DNA of 64,000 nt from positions 102,227,001-102,291,000 of the forward strand of contig CM027379.1 of NCBI GenBank assembly GCA_015680905.1. The letters run 5' to 3'. The DNA comes from Coptis chinensis. Its lineage: Eukaryota; Streptophyta; Magnoliopsida; Ranunculales; Ranunculaceae. A program made the position numbers and the translations under genes. The notes under the pieces are model-generated. The model was not told the DNA's origin. It searched no databases and worked only from the letters and a program-made list of their open reading frames with translations. Below are positions 12,612-25,710 of this stretch, piece after piece; position 1 is the first letter of the stretch, and the number at the start of each line of letters is the position of its first letter.

Positions 12612-15600
12612 TCAACGACCACGGCAACAAAACGTGCACAAATGGCTTCCAAACTGAGATATAATGTCCACTAGTCCCCCATAGCCTCCAACTGCAGTGA
12701 CCTGGCAGCAAAAAAACAGGTTTATCATAAGCATGGGATACATGCTCCAAGTACTAATTCTATAATTTTGTCCAACACTTTTTATAATCACTTCAAGGAC
12801 TATACAATTCCCAATGCACTTCAATTCATTATCAATCAAACCAACAGGATGGATTGCCCTTGAATAGATGTAGCAACCTTGAATCTCATCAATGTCAACT
12901 TCAACTGAATTCATGTTGGGAATTTATATACTGCTGTGCATATGTAAAGGCAGTTAATTTGAGGCCCTGAACAAACCCAAGCAAACATCCTTGATCTAGT
13001 CCCACACCCAAACAGGTTCCCTTAAAGAAAAATTACACAGTTCAACTTCAAACGGGGTGGGATTATTGACAATTTAAATCTCATTTCCAGGATCACAATT
13101 TCATTGTCATTTCCTGATTTCCAAGTAATGGCATTACGAAAACATTCACAGCAACATTTATAATGCTAAAGACAATAGTACGTGCAGATAGTACTTATCA
13201 TTGCTCAAGGAGCCAATTTTCCCAAACATAGTATAAACAAAAGTATGATAATAAGATGGCAAAGAAGATAGGATTAACCAGAACATACCCCACAAGAATG
13301 AAGGGATACAGAAAATCCTGACTGAGGAGCACAATTTATCTGAGAGAGAGTTGTTCCATTCATGTCAAAACGACTGAGTACTGGCTCTGCTCCAACTGCC
13401 AAAATCTGAATTGCAGATGAAAACCAAAGTTAGAAAATACAAATATATATAAAAAAAACGGGTATAAAATGAGAGAACTTAGATGATTAATATATGAACT
13501 GAACGAAGACATTGCACTCAAGATTTCACATTTTCACTACAGAGTATCATTACTCAGTATAGTAGATGATCACCATTCATCAACATCATATTGAGTTGTG
13601 AAATTAAGGAGATTTCTGGTGCAACATAACAGCAATATAAAGACAAGGAAAACGGTAAATTATTTGCTAAAATGGAGGACAATGGAGCATTGATATGTAT
13701 AACAGTCTAAGCCACATATCATGAATTAAGACTTCTAAAACTTGGACAAATGATTATTCACCATTGGCAAATAAACAAAAGGTACTTTAAAACTACATAA
13801 GAAGAATGCTAGCAGGCACGCCTCATGAGTTGCATACATGCTCAGCACTAACGCACTTCTTGTCTTGGGATTCTAAAAATGGTTATTGGAATTCCAAAGA
13901 AGTTGGAACCCTGAAACAAGAAGTGTCTTTTGGTGCAGAGCATGTATGCAACTCACAAATCCAGCATTCCTCCATACATTGTATTCCAAACATCAAATAG
14001 ATACCTAGATGGTATGCTGGAAAGAGCGTCTTTGGGAGTTTAGTTGCACGTCACTTAGGTACCATCCAGCATGGTACAAATTCCCATCACGACATTTGTT
14101 GTTTTTTCAGGAATCCGAATAGCTATATCATGCGACAATGTTTTACCTGTCGAATTTTGTCAGCTTGACCTTTTCCTTCGTAAAAATCGTAATCAGCCAA
14201 TTTTGATATCTGGAGAAATTTTATGGGTTGATATTTCAACCAATATCTACCCTCTGTCTTATGTTGTCCAGGACCTATTTTCTTCTGTGATGATTGATCA
14301 CTACAATGTCACGGCCTTTTGAGGAAAATCCACCCCTCTATTGACAGGTTTTTAAGGCAGTATCATTGGTAGATTGGGCTGTGTATTCAAAATCTTCATA
14401 GAGTAGTATTTAAGCCGAGGCTAACATCCTAAAGGTGGGGTAACTGTGATACCTCAAGGGTATCCTAGCTCAAAGCAGTGAAGGTTGCCTAAAAAACAAA
14501 GTCACTAATCATGCACTCACCCATCAGTTAGGTTACTTCCGGGACCTGATTCCTATGTTATGTTAAAACTCTTCTTAGAACTGATGCCGTTTATGGGCAA
14601 CCCCACATCTCTGGTGAGGGTGGTTCAATTAAGTGGGAACAGTATCAGTGGTAGAGTGGAATGTGTCGTCACAAAGCTCAGTCAATTGGTTTGTATTTCA
14701 CAAAGGGCCAGTTGGACTGTGATGCTATTATGAGAAACAATAATATATGTGAATAGCCAAATAGTAGACCAGGAAGCATAGGAAAAAGCAGCTACTATTT
14801 AACTTATAAGCTAAGTCACATTGACATGGACAAGTGTGTCGGTGTCAGGCAAGGCGACCTATATGAAGTGGGATACGGGGACACAGCTAATTAAAAAGCA
14901 AACTATTATTTTTCTTTAGTTAACACCTAATTCTTGGGCTCAAGACCTTACAAAGCGCCTTTTTACAAATAAAAAACTATGAAAGTGGCATATCATGGGA
15001 GTCGTAACCACGTTAATAGATTATTTTCTTAGTCGTTTAAGGTATAAAAGAAACCCTAATTTGAAATTGTATGCACAACGTCTGTGTGCCCAACATGACT
15101 GTGTATATGTGTGTCCGACACGGACTTTTTTAAGAATATGAAGTGTGTGTTATTTAACTTATAAGTTACAGGTTATAACTAACAAACTTACAAAAATAAT
15201 ACAGGTACTTTAGCAGCATATTATCGTCACGTTCAAAGCGAGTTACAAGAATAATATTTAAAGAAACTATAACAAAAGAGCCTACAGCTTACTTGGTTCT
15301 CATCAAATAATAGGTCTTGAATAGGGTAACCAGTCACAACCCTTGTAACGGGCTCAGAAGCAGGAAGGTTCCAAATCGATAAAGTTTTACCACTGCTAAA
15401 AGCCTGTAGAAAAACCAAAAACTGTATAAAATCTTTGAATGTTACAAATAGAAAAGGATAACAGATACATAATCAGATGCAATGCCAAGGCAAACAACTT
15501 TTAATTTTTGAATGCTGAAAGAAACTCTTTTAAAGGAGCCACTAATGAAGAAAAAAGCACTACAAAATCTCACACATCGGGGAATCCAAACTAAAAACCA

Positions 15601-18600
15601 GTTGGCAATGTCTGGAACGGTCTCAAGAACTTATATATTGTTGTCAAAGACTTCAAACTACCAATGTGGGATTATATATATCAACGCAACTCCTCACCTA
15701 TCGTGTGAGTTAAGCACAACAGATGGACTAATTTTAATTTGGTCAAGCTGAGTAAATGGGCCTCTGAGCCAGACACAATAGACTGCTCAAATACCATCTT
15801 AAATTTCAAAGCATCCAACTCAAAACCAATTGGCGCTGAGTAGAGCAGCCCAGGAACTAATATGTTGTTGTGCAAGGCTCTACATTCCCAATGTGGGGTT
15901 ATAAAGAACACGCGATCCAACTGGTATCAGGAACATATCTTGAGATTTGGTCAAATTTCTCAAATGTACCAATTCCTAAATTAGGAAATACTAGTTGAAC
16001 CTAGCATCCTAGTACTATCATTACTGTTCTCACTGTATTTATATTTAAAAGATCTCCATACGGTATCTGCCACAGTCAGCAGATCAAGAGTGATGATATC
16101 TCAAAGTTTTAATATATCCTATGAAACAGGATATTTACTATATGCTTATATTTCATAGGAGATATCGGTCCTTTATTTATACTTCTTTCCTTGCCAGTCC
16201 AGAACTAGGTATAACTATGTCACATGCCCATGTTTCTACGATCTCAATCTGTATATACTTGAATGAATGCTAGAAATGTCCATCAAAATCGTTACTTTTT
16301 TTCTAATTAATTTATTCATTCTAATTTTGGAGCATCCAACTCAAAACTAATTGGTCACGAGCGGAGCCGCCCCAAGAACTTATATACTATTATGTACAGA
16401 TATGGGATTATACTGTATATATCTCTGACATTTTGAATCACATATCATAAAGTTATAGTTAAAATATCCATAAGACTAGGAATGTTGTAATTGCACAGAA
16501 TTCTATTATAGGTCACAACTTCACACAGTAGCTCAAATTGTTCAATTAAGACTTAAGAGATACCATGAACAACATGCTTATCTTAAAGAGTTAGTGAACT
16601 GAAAGTCCCCAGATCAATAGCAGTCTAGCCATCAACTCAACCGACACAAGCCCCCTCTCGACCTACCGCAGTTTCAAATGGTCTGCCATCAGAACAAATG
16701 GTGAAATAAGCTTTTGAGTTGTATATGGACTTATAAGTAAGGCTGCCAGTATCAAAACCACAAACCCGGTTGGAATTATATGTATAATAGTAGCCCTTAA
16801 AGACGACAGAGTGCCTGCTTCCGGCTTCAGTAAAGCATATAATATTCCTTTGCTTTCTGTTCTTACTCTTCTCCCCAAAGAGCACCCACCAAACCTCCCT
16901 TTGCAGTTACTTCAGCACTTTTGAGAGAAGAAGATAGACTAGTATCCTCTGTCTGCAACACAGGGTGGGAAGTAGGGACAACTATGGAAAACCAAAACTG
17001 GAGGGGACCTAGGGTAGGGAGAAACACCTGCCTAAAAACCAAAAAGACAAGATGAAACTAAAAACCCAATTCTACAGAAAAAACAATCTTGAAAGGAACT
17101 ATGCTTAGGTCTCCACAGAACAACTTATTCGTCTTGCAAAAAAACTGACAATAGAAGTCCATAGATTAACATCTAGGGTTCACCAACCCCAATAAAATAG
17201 GCCACCTGTCCGATAGTGAAGGTAGAGACAGAATAGGCATCAAAATCGAGGAAAAACAGGTTCTATTTCTGCCCTCTATAACAAGATTTGCGAAGAACAA
17301 AAAGGGTAAAAGATAAGTTTAAAAAAAATAGATTGGAGAAAACCGCACTATGTTTTTGTAGGAAGTCTTACCAGCCAAGTTTCACTTGCATCAAGAGCAA
17401 TGCAACTAATCCATGAAAAAGTTCCTTTTAACTCTGTGTTCTTGGCTGGATCTATGACATGTACGCATTTACCACTTTTGCAATCTAAATCACCATAGCA
17501 CACAACACTGTTAGAATAGTAACCATGGTTGAAATCAAGTGCCAGGTAACACACCAACGGATAAATAGACTACAATTGCATCTAAGATACTTCTTTATTA
17601 AAGATGTGGTAACAGTTACATCTTAGTGTAGCACTTAGCCATAGCACACACACACACACACACACAGATGCACAGAATATATGTTCTGTCTATAAAATGG
17701 CTTTTTAAAATTGATTAAACAAATAAACCTCACCCCATGTTCGTACTGTGCCATCCTCTGAACCAGTTATAATCTGAAAACCGAAAAATTGAGTATGAAT
17801 TAGGTAAATTACCATTATGTATCATATCCAACATAAACTCATTTTGGATGCAAAAATAGTTTAAAAAGCCCATGAATGTCACACATGCAGGTCTGCATTA
17901 GATGTAATATATCCACCACAAATTCATTCTTCAATTGCAGGCTGCACTTATGACTTTGCTGCATTGATTCCTAATTATGGTATCATCATGTTGTTCAGCC
18001 TACCACCAAAGGAATACGGAAACTGGTAACATAGGTTGACACGAATTCGAAACAATTGCGCCTTCGATAAAAAAAAAGATGATGATGATGACTGACCTGA
18101 TTACTTGAGTTGCGTGCAGCAATACAGTGCAAATAGTCTGAATGCCCCTTGAAAACCATTTTGATCTTAGTTGTTTCCTAGAAACAGAATCAACTATTTG
18201 GTTAAAGTCAGCAATTTAAGAACAAAAGTAAAAAAAAAAAAAAAAAAAATCAAGTGCACGCAAGTCCTTTGTTAAACAATTGTTCCAACTTTGCAATTAT
18301 CATGAAAAGGAAAAATTGTTGCAACTTCGGATATGTTTTCAAAAGGAGGAGCATCAAATGTTTTTGATGAATAACAACCATTAAGTATAACTGTCACCAC
18401 CTTCAAGAAATACGTACCACATCCCAACAATATGCAAAGGAATCACCAGCTGCCGAAAATATCGATCCTCCCTATTAAGCAAAATTAAACAATACACTAT
18501 ACTCATTCACATATGTTACTGAATTCTAACGCTACAACCTATCAACAGCATTGCGGTAAAAAATTAATTATAAAAAAATAAGCACAAGGCTCAGGATATG

Positions 18601-21448
18601 GATGCCTCAAAAGTCAAAAGATAAGACTCACTATATGTGGTTATCAATGTGTCATCAAAGGCACAAATATTTATCTTCTTCCAGATTACCAAAAAGGTAT
18701 GGAAGAATAGTCTAAACAACATGTATATCCAATTAAAAGGAAACTAAGAAACTTAAAAGTAGAACAGATTAACTCCCAGTCTCCCTTTTGTTTCGTAGTT
18801 TCATATCAGCATGTTGTACGTATATCATACAAGTTGAGTCAATCAGTAATCTGATAAGTCAAGTATGGGATCACGTCATACGAATACCAAAACTGCTATA
18901 TGAATCAGGAAAAGAACTCTTCATTTCCAAAAAAATTAACCGTTGATATAAGATGTAATCGATCTATTACGAATTTTAGCATATTCTTCTACAATATGGG
19001 TTATTTTCCTTCTTTCGTTTGGTGGCTGATGGGTGGAGGGTCTCCTCGAAGAGAAACCATTATGTCATATTATACATAAACCACTTTGTCCAATCTCACT
19101 ATACCTATATTAGAGAGGTATTTATGCCCAGAAGTACTTTCATGCCTCGAGCATACTACAATTGAATTAATCAACTTAAGTAAATCATATTAAATATGAG
19201 AAGAATATACAACCATCACTTAAAAAGGATAATTGGGCACATTATAAGTCACCAAACAATCTGGCTCTGAATAAGAATGTTTGTATTTAACTGTTTGTAT
19301 GAATTTGGCAATTAAAACCCTCAAATTAGTGATTATGATATAAGATTTATTAGCAATAGGTGCTACTTTCTAAACTAATACTCTCTTCTACTTCTTTTGA
19401 TACTCAAACAATTTATCATTTGAGTTTAAAATTATTCACCGTGCCATTACACTAATGGCCCCGAAGTGTGCATGAAGACTCTTATACTGATTACTACTGA
19501 ACTTAGTGTGATAGGACACGAACATAAAGCACTACAACTAACATTAGCAGAGGATATGATTCTTTACTTCATTCTCCACTAGTGGCTTCACACCTAAATC
19601 TACAACTAACACCGTGAAAATAGAGAGAAGGATGTGAAGGTGCAAGTTTAAGATATTCTTTGCATGGAGATGTACAATCAACATGTGCTCAACATTCATC
19701 TACGTAATATATATCGACCAATAGGCACAAAATCCAATTCCAACAGGTTATCATATCAGAAAAAAAGAGAAACAAGTGAAAACAGCCACAAAAGTACAGA
19801 CCTGGCTATCAATGGCAATGGCATTATTTTCAGGGATTGGGGAAAGAGCACCCCAAGGACCCCTACAACACAAGAAAAGTAACAACACGTGAACATATGA
19901 GAAAAAAGAAGAAACGTAAAATCCAAATGGTACAATGGAATTTATGGCATGTAATTACGTGAGCAAAACATAAAAAAAAATAATAACACATAATTGCTAA
20001 GTTCTACTGACACTGGTAGGTGTATTCGTATCGACAAGGACACGAAGTGTCCAGACACGTCGAAATACCAAAAAATGGAGGCATATCACATACAATATGT
20101 GTGCGTGTCGCATCCGACATGTATATGTGGACACGTATCAAACACATATTATTCTTAGAATATGGTGCCTACATGTAACTTAGCATAATTGTGGTTAAAT
20201 AATGAAAAGTATTTTACCAATGAGTTTCTTAACAATGACCCATCTCGAGTTCCTCCAGGGATTTAAAGGATTTTTAAAAAAACAAAATGTCTTGATAATA
20301 ATTTCCTACTCCTAAGGAGAGTGTAAGAGTTAACATGGAGAATGGGAACCTCTCAACCAAGGCGAGGGATTTCAAGAACATTGAACATATACAAGATCGC
20401 CATGCTATGGATCAAGTGAGTTATCCATCATGCAGGAGCACCTATGCTCAATGGTTTGGTTTAAACTTCAAAGTTACTTGTGCAACCTTTTTCATCCTCG
20501 TGTAGTGAGAGGAATCAGAGCACTTGCTCCTTTCAATCACTGAAAAGGATACATGATGACACCACAACATTTAACTTTTGTTCATAGCAATCTTCATATT
20601 CTGCTTGTTTTTTTTTTATGAATAAAATTTATTTTTCGTATCTATATATTCACCATGTCCTATTTGTATCTGTATTCTAGTTTCTCGCTTAATACGGTGT
20701 TCAGGTGCCCATGTCCATGTCCCTGTTGTGTCTCCCTATCCTTGCTTCTTACAACTATCGATATTTTTTTGGTACATTTTCCATTCTTCTTATCAAATTT
20801 AGTGAAGCGGCAAGTAACTTACTTATGTTGAGGATTCACTAAGTTTAGAATCGGCTCCATATCTTTCCCTGAAAGAGAAAAAGAAATAGTAAAGACACGA
20901 AATGTAATGACTGAGATTTTGAGGAAGTACCTTGCATAGTAGAGATAGGTATCTCGGAGTCCAAAAGTTGGTTCCACTTCCACCCTTGGATCCTACCATC
21001 ATCTCCACAGCTGTATAAAAATAATTTAATTATTACAAATCAATCTTATTATAATCGCAGTAAAACAGACAAACCTTAGTAGTAGAGAATCATCATAAAA
21101 CTTGACATCATAAGCAGGGCCGTCATGTCCTCTGAGTAAACAAATAGGTTCAGCCACTAAATATCCAGACGCTGATTTCTGATCATCAACAAAACACACG
21201 TGTCAAAACTCAAAACTAAACTAATGAGTAATAATAATAATAATAATAAGTCTTACGTAAGAAGAGATTGAAGATGAAATTGAATACGGAGCAATTGATC
21301 CATCACTTGAAGCAGCTACGATGATTTCTGGAGTATTTAGGTTTTGACACGGAGCGAAAACGGTTCGGAAAACGGTTAGTGATTGTAACTCTCTTTCTTT
21401 CAAAATGCTGCTTTTATATTCTTCCTCGTCCCACTTTCTCGCGTCCAT
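12612..21448 (-). CDS. THO6: THO complex subunit 6 / DWA1, WD40-repeat protein
   Basis: A WD40 beta-propeller. In Arabidopsis the orthologue is a nuclear THO/TREX subunit (mRNA export) and was also described as DWA1, a substrate receptor for CUL4-DDB1 in ABA signalling. Twelve exons join in phase: 21448-21257, 21178-21075, 21010-20931, 20868-20823, 19862-19802, 18471-18418, 18177-18097, 17773-17734, 17484-17372, 15403-15293, 13405-13289, 12701-12612. Together they give 362 residues, close to the Arabidopsis length of about 367. Landmarks: MDARKWDEEEYKSSILKERE at the N terminus, WNLPASEP, GSEDGTVRTWDCK (a WD-repeat end with WDxK) and the conserved ending VGGYGGLVDIISQFG. No stop or frameshift interrupts the chain. 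Several introns are long (1.9-2.1 kb) and full of diverged repeats. Exon edges were chosen by phase and family match. Confidence 0.93.
13804..13969. ncRNA. miRNA-like foldback in a THO6 intron
   Basis: An imperfect inverted repeat. The left arm contains TGAGTTGCATACATGCTC (about 13826-13843) and the right arm its exact reverse complement (about 13937-13954). Pairing continues through GCAC, then CACTTCTTGT (about 13854-13863) with its complement near 13918, and at the base GAATGCT pairs with AGCATTC. The loop is short. An 18-bp perfect core with small bulges fits a MIR-like precursor, or a decayed short MITE. I do not recognise a known miRNA. It lies in the intron between exons 15293-15403 and 13289-13405 of THO6; either strand could be transcribed. 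Confidence 0.45.
14825..15170. repeat. Diverged GTGTCCGACAC-type dispersed repeat
   Basis: Contains GTGTGTCGGTGTC near 14834 and GTGTCCGACACGG near 15111. This resembles the repeats at 20010-20170 and 28990-29130. It is probably an old transposon remnant; the boundaries are unclear. Confidence 0.35.
15590..16420. repeat. Three diverged copies of an interspersed repeat in a THO6 intron
   Basis: Copies near 15595-15675, 15806-15900 and 16329-16410 share the pattern ATCCAACTCAAAACCAATTGG, a variable GAGTAGAGCAGCCC part, AAGAACTTATATA, and end near AATGTGGGATTA. They are parallel copies of one dispersed family that recurs in plant introns and intergenic DNA. I cannot assign a class; no coding capacity is seen. 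Confidence 0.55.
17645..17666. repeat. (CA)11 microsatellite
   Basis: Uninterrupted CA dinucleotide run of 22 bp within a THO6 intron. Confidence 0.95.
20010..20170. repeat. Dispersed repeat copy in a THO6 intron
   Basis: Contains ATCACATACAATATGTG followed by GCATCCGACATG. The reverse complement of the block at 28990-29130 reads ATCACATACAATGTGTC followed by CATGTCCGACATGGACAT. The two are therefore inverted copies of one family, about 9 kb apart. Confidence 0.6.
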
Positions 21449-22023
21449 TTTTTAACACTGGTCTACTCACTGAAAGTGAGGCAGGGCCAGATATTTAAAT
21501 TGTACCCAGGCCCATATCTTTGAGTAACACGGAAGGGTTAGACTTTAGAGTGTTTGTTACTTTGTTGTTATGGAGAGACTTGATTAAAGATCAATCAAAT
21601 CTTCGAGAGGGAAAATTTTTTAAAAAAAATGAATGGCTGAAACTGATAGCAAGTTAAAGCATTACTCAGTAGTGATAACCGAAGAAAAACATTTTTTTAC
21701 TGACGGGCACATAAAGAGTTTCTTTAAACAAAAAAATTAGTGGATTGGTGGATCACAAAATGAAAATGAACTTAAGGAAGTGTGTTTTTAGATTTGAAAT
21801 ATTTATATGATGTGAACATACAAAGATACCATATGATCATAAAGGTTGATACGAAAAAATTAAGGGGGGGGGGAGGAGGGAATCCAAAAGATTTCAAATT
21901 AAAGATCTCTAGTGAATGAGTTATATATGTCTATTTCTAGGTGAATGTCAAACCTCACTAAGAGCATCTCTAGGTGAATGTCAATCTAATAACATCCCAC
22001 CTATCTGCTAGAAAAAACATTAA

Positions 22024-22285
22024 AAAACAGCTCAAGGTGAATGTTAATCAGCATCAATATTTTAGTGACCAATCTTTTTATTTTAAAAACAAACTATTTC
22101 AATAGGTTTTTTAGATGATGTTTTATACGTAATCTTTCGCAAAAATATTGTTAGATGCGTAGCTAAAATGGGGAATTGAAGACGAAATTCACAATTTTTT
22201 AAAGGTAATAATTTTACTTTTGAAATCTCTTGCGTGCTACAATTTCGTTTGAGTTGTGTGTTTTCAATATAAAATTTGTTTAGGT
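22024..22285 (+). repeat. Copy 1 of a 270-290 bp dispersed repeat
   Basis: Matches 31154-31442 in the same orientation. Shared blocks include AGGTTTTTTAGATGATGT, ACGTAATCTTTCGCAAA, ATTGTTAGATG, GGTAATAATTTTACTTTTG and GTTTGAGTTGTGTGTTTTC. The copies differ by small indels. Probably a MITE or another non-autonomous element. Confidence 0.8.
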
Positions 22286-23089
22286 TTTACATGTTCTATC
22301 ATGAATATTTGTTAAATTAGGAAAATAAACGCTTGATTTGATGATAATAATAAATATTTGTATTTGTGGTCCACCGCCCAACCCAAAAATATTATTTATG
22401 CTCTCAAACGACACTACTTTGAGTTGTATTTTCAAGCAAGTACATATATGTTTTATGTAGCAGCTCGTGAAAGTTAATTTTGTTTTATGGTCTTTTATGT
22501 TTTAGTTAATTTATTTTTGCTTTTGCATGTCTTGATGTTGTTAGTCTTGAGTCACTTCTTCTTGAGCCACTACCTGAACTAGTACAAGATTATGACAAGA
22601 TTATTTTTACATTTAGATTCTTCTTGAGTCACTTCTTCTTGAGCCACTACCTGAATGTAGATGGCAACGCAAATGCTTTTGCTGGATGCATACGCAATTA
22701 TGACAAGATTATTTTTACATTTAGTGTAAGACATGTGTTGGAGAAATCGTATAGAGAGTGAGAGGAGGAGAGAGTAAGGTTGCACGAGTTGTATGCTATT
22801 AAATAACGAATGTCATCAAACACCTTTACACCACAAAACCTTACTAAATTTAATTGTTTTTTACCAATATTATTTGAGACACTCCACTGTTTAGTTTAAT
22901 AATATTTTAATCAATCCCAAAACTAAAACCACTTCAACAAAAAGTAACTGAATGATATACGTCTTGTTTTGCAATGTTGTGGTGGTTAAAACAAATTGAA
23001 ACCAATGTTCTCTAATAATCTCTAATAAGCAGATTTAACAAGATTAATTTGATGTTCGGTGTAAATTAAATGATTGTGAGTAACTTAAG

Positions 23090-23290
23090 AAGGAGCACAA
23101 AATATTATTACTTCGAAGTATTTATATATTATAATAATTTATCGCAATTTAGATTCAAATTAACGTGAAAAATACAAGTTGACAACATTGTTATTGGTTT
23201 ACATCTTTGTCTCTCTCTCCAGTTGTCACATACTATTTCGTTATTTAACATGAGATTCAAACTTTTTAAGTTTGTTATTCCGAGTTGTTT
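23090..23290 (+). repeat. Repeat copy inverted relative to 29640-29930
   Basis: The stretch with ACATACTATTTCGTTATTT and AACATGAGATTCAAAC matches the reverse complement of 29640-29930, which reads CATATACTATTTCGTTC and TTTAACATGGGATTTC. A CT-rich run (TCTCTCTCTC) precedes it in both copies. Confidence 0.7.
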
Positions 23291-23499
23291 GATCGCATTC
23301 GCGTGTTCAGAAAATTGAAAACTCCAGCTCTTTTAAAACCTAAATTGAAACTGATGTTAGTTCTCTCGCAAGATTTGACAAGATTAATTTATTTTCCGTA
23401 AATCTTTACTTACTTATACACATGTTTGCTGTTTATACACATGTTTGCTGTTTGCAAAGAGACATGTAATACAAACTAACTCACGCATACTTGATCCAG

Positions 23500-23720
23500 C
23501 AAAATCCAGATGGAAAACTTATTGGTACAAGACTTTCATATACAATTTTTTCTTTCAGTTATATCCCAAAGGATGATTCCTTAGCTCTTTTTAACACGTT
23601 TAGCTTAAATATCAAAAGCTTAACCCGTGAGCAAAATTTCATCTCGGGAACCTGGACGAAGAAATTTGATAGTAGTATAGATTTTCAAGAAAATGAAAGA
23701 ATTCAGGGGGAAACATAAAC
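23500..23720 (-). pseudogene. Diverged copy of a TRB-like gene 3' end
   Basis: This block matches 27309-27510 in the same orientation, sharing TTGGTACAAGACTTTCATAT and AAATTTTCAA-type stretches. On the minus strand, after an acceptor CAG at 23654-23652, the frame reads SRDEILLTG then stop (23651-23630). The better copy at 27442-27411 reads CRGEIVLMA then stop. That resembles the CSRGEIVLL-type C terminus I recall for TRB4/5-like single-Myb-histone proteins. It is a duplicated, drifting terminal exon plus 3' flank without the rest of a gene. Confidence 0.5.
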
Positions 23721-25710
23721 GGAATTTCAGGTTATCTGTAATTCTGTATTACAATGTTCAAAAGCATGCAATATCTCATTGGCTAGCTGAAACGAACAAG
23801 TCAATATGAGAATAAGCAGGTGTAACGTGCAAATAGTATCTGCAGTCACGTTCCCAAACTAGTGGAGTTCCGAGGTGAGTCCCATCTATAACTCAAATCT
23901 CTTATGCATATGACTACTTTGAAAAACACATGGAAGTAAGGGACACCAATCACACCATTAAGCAATTCACCAAGGACTCATTTTTCGTTAGGCATGGAAG
24001 GTAAGGGACATCATCAAGCATTTACCAAGAATGCACAAACTGACAAACTATGAGCAGATGAGGAATGCAAAGGTGTACAGAGGAAAGGAAATGTAGAAAA
24101 CACACGATGACTCCTACTGTAACAAGTACAGAACCACTGATTGATGCATTTCACGTCCTCTCTGATGCAATGATCTCTTCATCTAACTTCTGCTCAGGAT
24201 TTTCCACCTACAAAGCAAATTCTACATAAGCTTCCTTATTGAAACAAAGATGATTCTGAACAAACAAAGATGATTCTGAACAAACACGGTGACTTTTACA
24301 TCACAAGAAAAGCATATACGTATGCTTATGTAAACAAAGAAGACCAACAGCCCAAGGTACGGGTAAGTGGTATTCTGAACATTTTTATGGATCATGATAT
24401 ACCATGCCATTTTTCTATTCATAGTAGACTACAGATCGAACATATAATATACTCAGATATTTTAAATTATATATATAAACTGAATACCCAAATTAAAGCT
24501 CAGTTACAGTCGCTTATGTAAACTGATTCAAGCTAGATATTTAAACTTTGTGGGCATGCAATAGATATTTAAACGAGCCTCAATCCCACCCTTATCACTT
24601 CACTAGACAAGCTAGATAACAAGGCCTAACTGAAATAGAAAGCCAGAAGCACTTATCCTAAATGCCCTACAATAAGACTCGGTTATACCCATCAGGATTT
24701 TCACATTTAGTCAGAAAGCCAGGAAAGGTAATGACCAGTGAAACATATCTTGCATACATGTCAGCTGAAACAGTAAAACAAGAGCTTAACTGGCGCCTCA
24801 GTATCAAGTCCCCATCAATCAAAAGGCATAATAATTTCACAAAGACGTCTCTGGTCGCCTTCTTTTAATCGAATAAATCTAGACAGAGTAAGGTATTCCT
24901 ACTTCCAAAATGCACATATTTCATCAAGAAAAATATCACCTTGACCCACACAATCGTCCACAATAAGGCAAATTATCGACTTAATAACAGGAGGAACAAT
25001 ATTAACTAATATGAATATTGGGATACCAAACGATTAAGAAATCCTGCAAGTGCTAGAAGGCGATACCAATCAGATGTATAAACCTACACACCGAGTTACA
25101 TGCATTAATCCATGCGAGTGCTTAAAACAGTGATATGAAGGATACTAGCTACCATGTAACCCACCAAACACTTTATCATAACCCCAGCGATATCTTCCTA
25201 CTCTTGCTTACTAGGTTTATTACACTTGCTCAACCGCATCATTAACACAGAACACAAGTTATAACCAGTTGAATCACACCCTACTCCACCAATCAAAAAA
25301 GCTTATAAGAACTTCGATGAGAAAAAAAAAAATTGCTCCACTAGGCATGCGTCAACCGTACCAGATAGGAAGACTGTCCTACAGTTCATACTCTCACAAG
25401 CGCACACACACACTGTAGGTTGATTTAAACAATCAACACAATTCAATAACAAATAACTTAACTTTCTACACCAAAATATACTGACAACTTACAAGTGCAC
25501 TAAAATATTTTTCACAATGTTTACCACCCAAAATTCTTAGACATGTACCTGAAAATCCCTCACATTGACTAAGAACATTACCAATTCCACCAGAATAACA
25601 ATACATGAGTTTCATGCTAAGTAATAAATTGAAACTAATAAGGAGCTTGAACAATGCAATAGTGGATCAGAGGTGAAAAATAAATAAAAATGAATCCAAT
25701 TATTACTTAC
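23721..25710. other. No complete gene; one possible terminal exon
   Basis: Mostly AT-rich, unrecognised DNA. On the minus strand, 24207-24151 follows an acceptor (TTTGTAG) and reads 18 residues, VENPEQKLDEEIIASERT, before a stop. This could be a last exon of a broken gene but I cannot assign it. A short direct repeat (AAACAAAGATGATTCTGAAC, twice) lies near 24242-24282. Confidence 0.35.

Larger units (their letters stand above)
21449..23500. other. Intergenic, THO6 upstream region and repeats
   Basis: The first few hundred bases should contain the THO6 promoter; I see no decisive TATA box. The rest is AT-rich and made largely of repeat copies (22024-22285 and 23090-23290, listed separately). 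A run of nine G bases lies near 21866. No gene is recognised. Confidence 0.5.

Noticed and set aside
16637-16885. 82-codon minus frame inside a THO6 intron
   Set aside because: It does not join in phase with THO6 exons or resemble the family; the adjacent exons 17372-17484 and 15293-15403 join directly.
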